NCBI GenBank assembly: GCA_018672145.1
Contig: JABHGH010000136.1
Span: forward strand, 1-31,870
Reading direction: 5' to 3'
Source of the DNA: Flavobacteriaceae bacterium
Lineage (GTDB): Bacteria; Bacteroidota; Bacteroidia; Flavobacteriales; Flavobacteriaceae
Length of the DNA stretch: 31,870 bases
Program-made: the position numbers and the translations under genes
Part shown: positions 25,501-31,794 of the stretch, one piece after another
How positions within the stretch are numbered: the stretch's first letter is position 1
Layout: the number at the start of each line of letters is the position of its first letter
The notes under the pieces: generated by a model
What the model was told of the DNA's origin: nothing
Seen by the model: only the letters and a program-made list of their open reading frames with translations
Database searches by the model: none

Positions 25501-25629
25501 GGAAAATATCGCCCTGAACACGAATATCAATTGTTGGAGTATTCTTCTTTTTTTGAAAAAACAGGCTATGTGGTATGCCAAAAAACGCTCATATATTTAG
25601 ATAAACGGCTCACATTAAAACATATTTAG
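22504..25629 (+). CDS. addA: AddA/RecB-like UvrD-family helicase-nuclease
   Basis: The 1041-residue protein is a superfamily-1 helicase with a C-terminal nuclease, the active subunit of AddAB-type double-strand-break resection enzymes. Helicase motifs are: Walker A ASAGSGKT at 21-28, AITFTNKAAQEM, IYIDEFQDTS, LVGDAKQSIYRWRGG, VMTIHKAKGLEFPVV and LYVAMTRPEKELHIL. The PD-(D/E)XK nuclease is complete: H909/E910 (GHVFHEIM), D982 (LRPDCF), and D996/K998 (ILDYKTG). The start codon is GTG at 22504; no in-frame ATG precedes the Walker A motif. The partner AddB-like gene lies 1.5 kb downstream, separated by the porin gene. AddA rather than RecB is favoured because an AddB-like partner is present. Confidence 0.9.
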   Translation: MSKTNNTSKLLAQPAFIIYDASAGSGKTYTLVRDYLMTVLENENPRRYQSVLAITFTNKAAQEMKTRILDQLNQFSSPEILNSPTELFQNVAQHCNLNAKELHHRASNLLFHLLQHYGHFSITTIDSLTHQIVRTFSRDLGLSSTFELFLETDQFLEQAVDFLIEQAGDNDELTKTLKDFVIQKASQDKSWDIAYDLNKIASLVYNENHYNELRQMSDKGWNEFSALGKVIRGLRHKHIKKLNTSSKALAEKVRETQVDESLFSHGELIKQLEKAQAKEITKIPSPRLVSLNDKGQLLKKTASQSDQNALAAIQNEIDEWIYTTTLAFKELALLNAIEAQRVPFSTLHAIYQTTQLLQDKQDKRLLSGFNALISQTIKDAPAPFIYERLGVKYKNIYIDEFQDTSILQWTNLIPLAENALSNTESSVLLVGDAKQSIYRWRGGYPEQFIRLSKGDSPFATKPKVTKLPINFRSHDNIVITNNSFFKEVATQVKDPNYQNLFIEGTNQKTSNKKGGWVTFSFVEGDSVDDRKQSYLESTYTRVLECFDRGYTHSDICVLVRTKKQGVLATEFLTQKELPVVSAETLLLAQNKQINLLVSLIRLRVNHADEVARKTVLDYFRPSDKDPYSWYKSGVKNSVGKLIDEINKQGYAFSFNSFLQKDLYEATEYAIDCFKMAASFSPYLLGFLEEIVEQSINKVISDKNFLSYWDEAKSRLSIRLPEMIEAVQVMTIHKAKGLEFPVVIFPFAESKLYDIKSAKHWLSVDDDKYAGFSSLLVSLNKGFSETSDENQTTYETAKDKAALDALNTLYVAMTRPEKELHILSYQPKKASQSYADLFVNYVSNESVVQRKENQYTVGEPLVIKSKPSKTKTVKEGQWVTNPNLEVVFRHNNQFANKEQNSAINFGHVFHEIMSRIYVKTDIEQAVQHAYNQGKISADQTDNLQTLISKIVTHKELNHFFTSNHQQYNERSLLRPNGPPLRPDCFVVLPNKKVAILDYKTGKYRPEHEYQLLEYSSFFEKTGYVVCQKTLIYLDKRLTLKHI

Positions 25630-25637
25630 TAGTTTTG
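25630..25637 (+). promoter_or_regulatory. Candidate -7 box of the OmpA-family gene
   Basis: TAGTTTTG overlaps the stop region of the AddA-like gene and matches TAnnTTTG exactly. It ends 23 nt before the ATG at 25661. No TTG lies at a suitable distance upstream, so support is partial. An abundant porin is likely to have its own promoter. Confidence 0.4.
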
Positions 25638-25660
25638 CATCGAAAACTAAACATGGAAGA

Positions 25661-27022
25661 ATGAAACGCCTATCATTATTTACTATTCTACTTGCATTAA
25701 ATGCATCACTATTAAGCGCACAATCTGTTACCAACCCTTGGCAAATTACGCTTGGTGCAAACGCCGTTGAATTTTACGAAAGACAGTCTATTCAGTACCA
25801 AACAGGGAATGACGGAATTCAATTTGACGATAAAATTAACTACTCAAAGTATCTATCTTATTTGGAGATATCCAGATACCTAGGGAAAGGCATTTCTTTT
25901 AACATAGCAGGGTCTTTAAATCAGGTTGAAAGAATTACAACAACTCCTTCTGAAAATCCAGACCTGTATTATAGTTTTGATGGCGGGCTCACCTTTTCTT
26001 CCACAGCATTTTTGAACACAGGAAGACTCGATCCAACCTTGTCACTAGGGGCGGGTTATACCAACATTAATGATTATGATCACACGACAGCTAACTTTGG
26101 GCTTGGCTTGAAATTTATGTTTGACAAAAGCTTTGGACTGACACTAAAAGCGAATCGAAAAATTTTCTCAAGAGATGTAAGCAAATTAATTGGCAAATCA
26201 GAAGATAGTGGAGACTATGTGAACCAGTTTATTTTTGGATTTAGTTATTCATTTGGAAATGGTGATTCAGATCGTGATGGCGTAAAAGACGATGTAGATG
26301 CTTGTATAAACACACCAGGACTTCCAGAGCTTAATGGATGCCCGGACAGCGATGGTGATGGCGTGCGAGACAGCCAAGATGACTGTCCAGACACACCAGG
26401 ATTAGCAGCTCTTGCAGGATGTCCTGACTCCGACGGAGACACTGTTGCTGACAAGTATGACAAGTGTCCAGAAGTTGTAGGGAAGCCAGAATTAGAAGGT
26501 TGTCCAGATGCGGACGATGATGGTGTTATTGATGAAAAAGACGACTGCCCAGAAGAATTTGGACCTGTGGAAAACAATGGTTGTCCATGGTCTGATCGTG
26601 ACGGAGACGGAGTGTTAGATAAAGACGATAACTGCCCAGATGTTGCGGGAACTTCTAGCAATGCAGGTTGCCCAGAGTATCCTTTGGAAGCCTTAGAAGA
26701 GTTGTCAGTTAAATTTATTTCCGATTCATTTGATATCGACCCAGCTTTTGAGGCACAGCTTGCAGAGGCATTCCGTATCATCGAATCAAATAGCACGGCT
26801 AAGATTATTATTGAAGGTCACGCTGATGCAACAGGGAATGATCAAATTAATGTTCCACTTTCAGAGTTGAGAGCAAGCCAAATATTAGATTATTTGGTAC
26901 GTGCCGGAATTGACCCTGATCGATTAAGCATTGTTGGTTATGGATCTTCACAGCCGAAAGGAGACAACAGTACAGCAGAAGGACGCTCTCAAAACAGACG
27001 CGTTGACTTTTCGGTTGAATAA
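25661..27022 (+). CDS. OmpA-family outer-membrane protein with thrombospondin type-3 repeats
   Basis: This is a structural outer-membrane protein that links the membrane to peptidoglycan. A signal peptide (about residues 1-20, ending SLLSA) is followed by a beta-barrel of about 180 residues with alternating aromatic strands and a terminal FIFGFSYSFG strand. Five calcium-binding thrombospondin type-3 repeats come next (from residue 202, DSDRDGV...), and then an OmpA C-terminal domain (about 345-453) with IIIEGHADATGNDQIN, LSELRASQILDYL and NRRVDFSV, the peptidoglycan-binding site. It sits between the two Add-like genes, has its own terminator, and is probably transcribed separately. Confidence 0.93.
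   Translation: MKRLSLFTILLALNASLLSAQSVTNPWQITLGANAVEFYERQSIQYQTGNDGIQFDDKINYSKYLSYLEISRYLGKGISFNIAGSLNQVERITTTPSENPDLYYSFDGGLTFSSTAFLNTGRLDPTLSLGAGYTNINDYDHTTANFGLGLKFMFDKSFGLTLKANRKIFSRDVSKLIGKSEDSGDYVNQFIFGFSYSFGNGDSDRDGVKDDVDACINTPGLPELNGCPDSDGDGVRDSQDDCPDTPGLAALAGCPDSDGDTVADKYDKCPEVVGKPELEGCPDADDDGVIDEKDDCPEEFGPVENNGCPWSDRDGDGVLDKDDNCPDVAGTSSNAGCPEYPLEALEELSVKFISDSFDIDPAFEAQLAEAFRIIESNSTAKIIIEGHADATGNDQINVPLSELRASQILDYLVRAGIDPDRLSIVGYGSSQPKGDNSTAEGRSQNRRVDFSVE
26264..26680 (+). repeat. Tandem thrombospondin type-3 repeat block within the porin gene
   Basis: Five in-frame units, each about 81-87 nt, carry the pattern D-x-D-x-D-G-x-x-D-x-x-D-x-C-P and end in G-C-P. Units differ in nucleotide sequence, so they are old and not a recent slippage product. 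The first unit has ACINTPG in place of CPDTPG. The Asp-rich turns are predicted to bind calcium and form a stiff rod between barrel and peptidoglycan domain. Confidence 0.85.
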
Positions 27023-27047
27023 GGGCTAAGCAAAATAAAACGAGATA

Positions 27048-27077
27048 TAAAACGCGGTGTACTCACCGCGTTTTTTT
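27048..27077 (+). terminator. Intrinsic terminator of the porin gene
   Basis: AAACGCGGTG (27050-27059) pairs perfectly with CACCGCGTTT (27064-27073) around a TACT loop, followed by a T run. It lies 27 nt after the porin stop and only 15 nt before the start of the AddB-like gene. That gene therefore needs read-through or its own promoter inside the hairpin region. Confidence 0.9.
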
Positions 27078-27091
27078 ATTTTTATTGTTTG

Positions 27092-29818
27092 ATGAACAAG
27101 ACCTTTTTAAACGAAGTAGCTGCCTCAGTGGCAAAACACAACTGGGGGGGTCTTTGTTTTATTGTCCCCAATAAGCGCTCAACGCTATATCTATCCCAAG
27201 CGATTTCATCTCAACTGTCACAGCCGACGATTGCACCAGAGATTTTTGACATTGACAGTTTTGTTCGAGACCTTTCAGGTTTGGAATCACCACCAAAAAT
27301 GGAATTAATGTTTACTTTATATGACAGTTATTGTCAGGTAGTAGACGAAAAGCAACGTGACGATTTTATCACCTTTTTGGGCTGGGGGGAAACCTTGTTG
27401 AGCGATTTGGACTCGATTGACAGAAACCTTCTCGACAAAAAAGAGGTGTTTGCATTACTTGCGGGACTGCAAGAAGTCAAAGCTTGGGGCTCAGACGACA
27501 ACGATTTGGTCAAGCGTTATCTTCACTTTTGGAAAGAGCTTCCTAAAATTCATCGTCTCTTTTCGGAAAGTCTTAGGGCAAAGGGAAGTGGAACAGCAGG
27601 GATGCTATATAGAGAAGCTGTTCGAAACCTAGAAGTCTTTCTGGATACTCACCCAACAAAAACGTTTATCATATGCGGATTCAATGCATTAACAGATAGT
27701 GAATCAAGCTTATTCCAGTCTATACTTGCTCAAAACAGAGGCGAAATCTATTGGGATGTGGACAAAAAGTTTTTAGGCAACCCAAGAGAATTATCAACCC
27801 ACTATATGTTGTCTTATAAAAATCAATGGCCTTACTATACAAACAAACCGTTTTTAGGGGTTCACGACTCTTTTAGTCAACACAAACAGATTGAAGTGAT
27901 TGAAACATCAGGTCGCATCGCTCAAGCAAAACAAGTTGGCACGATTCTTTCAGATCTCGCTAAGGAAGACCCCAATTGGGAACGCGTTGCGGTTGTTTTA
28001 CCAGACGAAAAACTTCTCAACCCAACGCTCCATGCATTACCGCCGCAAATCGACAAGCTTAACATTACCATGGGGCAGCCCCTAAAAAGCCAACCCGGTT
28101 CGGTATTGATTGAAGCGCTGTTCGACATGCACATAAATGTCACTAAAAAAGGATTTTATTACAAACACATTGAACAGGTTTTAGGACACCAAGACGTTCG
28201 GCATTATTGCAAACAACATCAACTTTCAGATCCAGCGCACGCTATACAGTCACTAATCGATGGCAATTACCGCTTTATCACTGGAGATAAGCTGTGTGAA
28301 ATGAGCGAAGCCATACAGGCATTCGCCTTCCTGTTTTCCCATTGGACGAGTCCTAAGCAAGCGGCAGGCAATATATGTAAAGCATTAAAAATGCTGTTGT
28401 CAGCGGCGAGCGAAAAGGATTATCGTCAAGTTGAATCCTTACATCAATTTGTTGTCCTATTTCAACAGCTTGAATTACAACTCAACACCCATGCTTTTAT
28501 TGATCAGCTCCCCACATTAAGAGCAGTTTATAATGCACAAATTGGGTCACAAAAACTCAGCTATATAGGTGAGCCTTTGGAAGGGTTGCAAGTCATGGGG
28601 ATGTTAGAAACGAGATTATTAGATTTTGACACGGTCATATTGACACAAGCAAATGAAGGCATTCTTCCCGCAAAAACGGTTGACGACTCATGGATCCCCT
28701 TTGACATTAAAAAACATTTCGGCCTTCCCACGCGGGACGAAAAAGACGCTATTTTCTCTTATCACTTTTTTCGATTGATGTACCGTGCTAAAAGGATTTT
28801 TATCTTGTACTCTGCTCATGGTGATTCACTTGGCGGCGGAGAAGTAAGTCGGTTTGTGCGCCAGTGGTCGTATGCACGCCCTGCATCACACCAATTGAGG
28901 TTTTATACCCAAAAGCTAAACGTGAAAATTCCCATAAGAGGACCGCTTACTCTCCCCAAAAGCACGGCAGCAATAGCTAGACTCCATGGGATAGCCGAAA
29001 AGGGCTTATCGGCAACATCATTGACCAACTATATCACTGATCCAATACGCTTTTATAATAATAATTTGCTCAAAATCTCGGAAAACGAAGAGATCCAAGA
29101 GTCGATTGCTTACCACACGCTAGGAACCGTAATCCACGATAGTCTGGAAGAGCTTTATAAGCCTTTTGTTGGCTCATTTCTTTCCACTGAAAACTTGGAG
29201 ACCATGCAAAAAAAACTCCCAGAAACTTTACGCAAACACTTTGTTGCTCAGCTTGGAAAGGAGAGTCACACAAGCGGAAAAAACCTATTGCTTTTTGCTG
29301 CCGCTGAGCACAACATGAAGCGCGTATTGCAAGCAGACATCAACGACATTTCTTCTGGATCAATAATTGAACTTTTAGGAGTCGAAGAATATCGGAAAAT
29401 CACTCGGTCATACAGCGGTATTGAACACCCGATTACTTTTCATGGCATCATTGATAGAGTGGATCGTAAGGACGGGGTTCTACGTATTTTGGATTATAAA
29501 ACAGGGAAAACAGAACGCTCAGAAGTTACTCCCAATGAGATTGCAGATTGTATGGCTGACGCTAAATACAGCAAGGCCTTTCAGGTTTTGTTTTATAGTA
29601 TGTTATGGTCTGCCAAAGATTCAATAGACAAGCCTTTTCAAGCAGGAATTATTTCGATAAAAAACATGGGCAGCGGCACACTATTGCTTGGCCTAGGTCC
29701 AGGGAGAAACAAACGAACAGAACTTCTTAAAAGTGATCTTCTTGCTTTTGAGGAATCCTTGGAGAAACTGATCAGAGAATTATTTGATCCGAAAACTCCC
29801 TTTACAGAAGCAAACTAG
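27092..29818 (+). CDS. addB: AddB-like PD-(D/E)XK nuclease family protein
   Basis: The 908-residue protein resembles the AddB subunit of Bacteroidota AddAB. The N-terminal region (CFIVPNKRSTLYLSQAI) looks like a superfamily-1 fold but has no Walker A GxGKT, so the helicase part is probably inactive. An internal segment (LQVMGMLETRLLDFDTVILTQANEGILP) matches the AddB/RecC-like scaffold. The C-terminal nuclease is complete: GTVIHDSLEELY, DRVD, and ILDYKTG. I see no cysteine cluster of the sort that binds the Fe-S cluster in Bacillus AddB. The ATG at 27092 is preferred over the TTG at 27089. The stop interlocks with that of the convergent membrane-protein gene (CTAG). Confidence 0.85.
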   Translation: MNKTFLNEVAASVAKHNWGGLCFIVPNKRSTLYLSQAISSQLSQPTIAPEIFDIDSFVRDLSGLESPPKMELMFTLYDSYCQVVDEKQRDDFITFLGWGETLLSDLDSIDRNLLDKKEVFALLAGLQEVKAWGSDDNDLVKRYLHFWKELPKIHRLFSESLRAKGSGTAGMLYREAVRNLEVFLDTHPTKTFIICGFNALTDSESSLFQSILAQNRGEIYWDVDKKFLGNPRELSTHYMLSYKNQWPYYTNKPFLGVHDSFSQHKQIEVIETSGRIAQAKQVGTILSDLAKEDPNWERVAVVLPDEKLLNPTLHALPPQIDKLNITMGQPLKSQPGSVLIEALFDMHINVTKKGFYYKHIEQVLGHQDVRHYCKQHQLSDPAHAIQSLIDGNYRFITGDKLCEMSEAIQAFAFLFSHWTSPKQAAGNICKALKMLLSAASEKDYRQVESLHQFVVLFQQLELQLNTHAFIDQLPTLRAVYNAQIGSQKLSYIGEPLEGLQVMGMLETRLLDFDTVILTQANEGILPAKTVDDSWIPFDIKKHFGLPTRDEKDAIFSYHFFRLMYRAKRIFILYSAHGDSLGGGEVSRFVRQWSYARPASHQLRFYTQKLNVKIPIRGPLTLPKSTAAIARLHGIAEKGLSATSLTNYITDPIRFYNNNLLKISENEEIQESIAYHTLGTVIHDSLEELYKPFVGSFLSTENLETMQKKLPETLRKHFVAQLGKESHTSGKNLLLFAAAEHNMKRVLQADINDISSGSIIELLGVEEYRKITRSYSGIEHPITFHGIIDRVDRKDGVLRILDYKTGKTERSEVTPNEIADCMADAKYSKAFQVLFYSMLWSAKDSIDKPFQAGIISIKNMGSGTLLLGLGPGRNKRTELLKSDLLAFEESLEKLIRELFDPKTPFTEAN

Positions 29819-30288
29819 TTCGGGCTGCTTGTACGCACCACACCAATTCCATAATAGAGATAGGCAAAAGATTGCAGGCCTAAATAGACCCATAAGATTG
29901 GCAATAAAGACGGAAGGTTTTCCATGACCTCGTCAAGTGCAACAAGCTCATCGTCGCTGAGGTCGTTAATGGCTGGGTTTTCAGCAAGAGCATTCTCTAA
30001 AATGGCGGGGTCGAGATTGGCATACGTCAACCAAAAAACAAACACCATCAAAGCGATAAGCCCTGCTAAAGCCGCATAAACGATTATGGCATAAGAAAGC
30101 ACTTGTTCGAAGCCTGCAACATCTTCGCCCACAGATATTTTTTTTCGGGTTGACCATAACCAAAAAGGAACAAGTCCTGAAAGGAGCACCAAAACAACAG
30201 ACCCATTAAGGAGATATTGTACAAACTGAAAAACAGCGAGGGTTAGCGCGATGTAAAAAACGATGTTTTGGTTCTTGCTTATTGACAT
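29815..30288 (-). CDS. Hypothetical four-helix membrane protein
   Basis: I do not recognise this 157-residue protein. It has four predicted transmembrane helices at about 8-26, 29-47, 63-90 and 126-150. An acidic loop of about 35 residues (NLDPAILENALAEN..., SDDELVALDEVMENL) lies between helices 3 and 4. There is no signal peptide beyond helix 1, no catalytic motif and no cysteine. Flavobacterial genomes carry many small proteins of this type with unknown roles. Its TAG shares a CTAG with the end of the AddB-like gene, and the upstream gap to the microprotein gene is 88 nt. Confidence 0.75.
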   Translation of the reverse strand: MSISKNQNIVFYIALTLAVFQFVQYLLNGSVVLVLLSGLVPFWLWSTRKKISVGEDVAGFEQVLSYAIIVYAALAGLIALMVFVFWLTYANLDPAILENALAENPAINDLSDDELVALDEVMENLPSLLPILWVYLGLQSFAYLYYGIGVVRTSSPN

Positions 30289-30340
30289 GTTTACCGGTGT
30301 TTAGATTTGGTAAAAATACATAAAAACCCAAACCTTTTTG

Positions 30341-30372
30341 TTGGATTAGAAACAGCAAAAATGATATCTTTG
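30341..30372 (+). promoter_or_regulatory. Candidate promoter abutting a 28-residue ORF
   Basis: TTG at 30341-30343, a 21-nt spacer and TATCTTTG at 30365-30372 match the Bacteroidota promoter fully. The box ends 4 nt before the ATG at 30377. That implies a transcript with almost no leader that encodes the microprotein and DUF983. Confidence 0.6.
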
Positions 30373-30376
30373 TCGC

Positions 30377-30463
30377 ATGGGAGTAGGAGGAGTATTTTTA
30401 GCGAGTATTGCATTATGTGTCGGGATTGCTATTGTTGTAGAGATCGTCGAGCGCATTAAATAA
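30377..30463 (+). CDS. Predicted 28-residue single-helix membrane microprotein
   Basis: ATG at 30377 opens a 28-codon frame ending in TAA immediately before the ATG of the DUF983 gene (TAAATG, no spacer). The product starts MGVGGVFLASIALCVGIAIV and ends with VEIVERIK: one hydrophobic helix of about 20 residues followed by a charged tail. A full promoter match lies just upstream, and tight packing against DUF983 suggests cotranslation. I do not recognise it. By size and shape it resembles small helper subunits of membrane complexes. It could also be a leader peptide. Confidence 0.5.
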   Translation: MGVGGVFLASIALCVGIAIVVEIVERIK

Positions 30464-30844
30464 ATGAATTTTTTTAAAAGCTTGGTTTTTCTTCAGTGTC
30501 CAAAGTGTCGCCAAGGAAAGATGTTTTCAAACCCACCTTATAGCTTTAAATCTATTTCATCATTACACCAAAACTGTCCCAACTGTAGAGTTTCTTTTCA
30601 GCTTGAACCTTCGTTTTTTTACGGATCCATGTACGTTTCATATGCTATAGGCGTGGCGATTGGGGTTGCAGTCTTCGTTATATTATTTTTGCTTGGGTAT
30701 GGCAAGAAGCCACTCACAATTTTTGGCGCAATATGTTTAGCCATAGTTACTTTATCACCTTACGTTTACCAGCTTTCAAAAGTAATCTGGGCAAGTTTTT
30801 TTATTTCCTTTGACCCAAAAAGGGGCGCCAAAAACCACCCTTGA
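30464..30844 (+). CDS. DUF983 family membrane protein
   Basis: This 126-residue protein belongs to the DUF983 family. It has an N-terminal zinc-ribbon-like pair of CxxC motifs (C12/C15 in CPKC, C38/C41 in CPNC), a conserved EPSFFYGSMYVSYA segment, and two transmembrane helices at about 54-78 and 84-110. The biochemical role is unknown; in several phyla the family is encoded near respiratory-chain genes. Here it directly follows the microprotein gene with no spacer. Confidence 0.88.
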   Translation: MNFFKSLVFLQCPKCRQGKMFSNPPYSFKSISSLHQNCPNCRVSFQLEPSFFYGSMYVSYAIGVAIGVAVFVILFLLGYGKKPLTIFGAICLAIVTLSPYVYQLSKVIWASFFISFDPKRGAKNHP

Positions 30845-30850
30845 TAAGTA

Positions 30851-30979
30851 GTGGTAGGACGAACGAGTTTAAAAGAATCACCAACCGATTTAGGACGATT
30901 AAAATTAGCTGATCTAAAAGAAGAAGAGGTGCGGAGGGTTAATTTACTTAGATTAGCACCACTAAAAACAATACGATGA
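30851..30979 (+). CDS. Possible 42-codon ORF ahead of the lipoprotein gene
   Basis: A GTG at 30851 opens a 42-codon frame rich in Leu, Lys, Arg and Glu (…LGRLKLADLKEEEVRRV…). Its TGA overlaps the next ATG as ATGA, a normal coupling junction. Against it: a rare-looking CGG-AGG codon pair, no clear ribosome-binding site, no recognisable domain, and the opposite strand is open across the same stretch. It may be only non-coding spacer. Confidence 0.25.
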   Translation: MVGRTSLKESPTDLGRLKLADLKEEEVRRVNLLRLAPLKTIR

Positions 30980-31341
30980 AGAAACTATTGGTGCTTTCTT
31001 TAATTTCCTTCTCTCTTTTATTTCAAAGCTGCTCTTCCTATTCCTATAAATCTATCGATTACGATAGTGGTAAACCTTATAAATATCAAAAAATTAGGGT
31101 TGTAATGGTAGATGGCACTAAATATAATGGAAGGCTGTTCATAAAAGATGAACAAAATCTATATATATCAACGCGGGATGGAAAAACACTAAAGATTCCC
31201 AAAGAGGGGATTAATGAACTAAAAACTAAAGAGTTTAATGTTTTAAAAACATTTGGATTTACAGTTGGATATATTGCATTGGTGGGATTAGGTGGTTATG
31301 GAATATATTCGTTCCTCGCGGCTATTGCATCAACAGGATAG
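30976..31341 (+). CDS. Hypothetical lipoprotein with C-terminal membrane helix
   Basis: The 121-residue product has a lipoprotein signal peptide, LLVLSLISFSLLFQSC, with acylated cysteine C19 followed by SS. Two beta-rich segments follow (KIRVVMVDGTKYNGRLFIKDEQ and NLYISTRDGKTLKIP), resembling a small SH3-like or LSm-like barrel. A hydrophobic helix at about 93-118 is rich in Gly. I do not recognise a family with certainty. Function unknown; it is probably attached to the membrane by both lipid and helix. Confidence 0.75.
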   Translation: MKKLLVLSLISFSLLFQSCSSYSYKSIDYDSGKPYKYQKIRVVMVDGTKYNGRLFIKDEQNLYISTRDGKTLKIPKEGINELKTKEFNVLKTFGFTVGYIALVGLGGYGIYSFLAAIASTG

Positions 31342-31729
31342 TGGATTGAACTTGAAACAGACCAAATAAATGTAATGCTTGAAAAGGAAAATAACTAATC
31401 CACAAACTTTATTAGGCTCTTAAAGCATATGCTCTAAGTATATTCTTACAAAAGGTTAAAAGATAGTTGAGTTATCCACATTAATTTACTTGAAGTGTGT
31501 TTCTTTAAGCTCTAACTTTGGTGGGTGAGTGGGATAAATGCTTACTTGGTTTACAAAGTTGCTCACATATATTCTTTTTGAAGTTTTACAACTTCATTAT
31601 ACACTTAAATATATTGCATAATGTTACTTAATGTGATATATGCTTAACTCAAAGTTATAAGCTCAATACAGGATAAGTATGTCTTATAAACTTTGATTAA
31701 TCAAGTTTTTTCAAAGTATAGCCAAAAGG

Positions 31730-31751
31730 TAGTTGCCAAATAGTTGCCAAA
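31730..31751 (+). repeat. Tandem 11-bp direct repeat TAGTTGCCAAA x2
   Basis: Two exact, adjacent copies of TAGTTGCCAAA lie at 31730-31740 and 31741-31751. The TTG of the second copy serves as the -33 element of the tRNA promoter. A related GCCAAAAGG lies just upstream at 31721-31729. Confidence 0.8.
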
Positions 31752-31776
31752 ATACGTTTATAAAGCACTATTTTTG
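31744..31776 (+). promoter_or_regulatory. Candidate tRNA promoter
   Basis: TTG at 31744-31746, a 22-nt spacer and TATTTTTG at 31769-31776 form a full Bacteroidota promoter. The tRNA starts at 31795, so the precursor would carry a leader of about 12 nt for RNase P to remove. Confidence 0.6.
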
Positions 31777-31794
31777 TGTTTGAGTTACAACTCA

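Larger units (their letters stand above)
31342..31794. other. AT-rich intergenic region with palindromes and DnaA-box-like words
   Basis: No convincing gene occupies these 453 bases. It contains TAATCCACA (31396-31404), TTATCCACA (31472-31480, a perfect DnaA box) and TTATACACT (31597-31605), all on the plus strand. There are also palindromes: AGCATATGCT (31424-31433), GAAGTT-TTAC-AACTTC (31580-31595), TTGATTAATCAA (31693-31704), and an imperfect inverted repeat (31650-31661 with 31683-31695). The last 65 bases hold the tRNA promoter and a tandem repeat. Confidence 0.6.

Noticed and set aside
26245..26796. A 183-residue frame on the minus strand opposite the porin gene
   Set aside because: It mirrors the Asp-rich calcium repeats, giving Ser/Gly/Pro-rich low-complexity sequence. 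It has no domain, and the plus-strand porin is certain.
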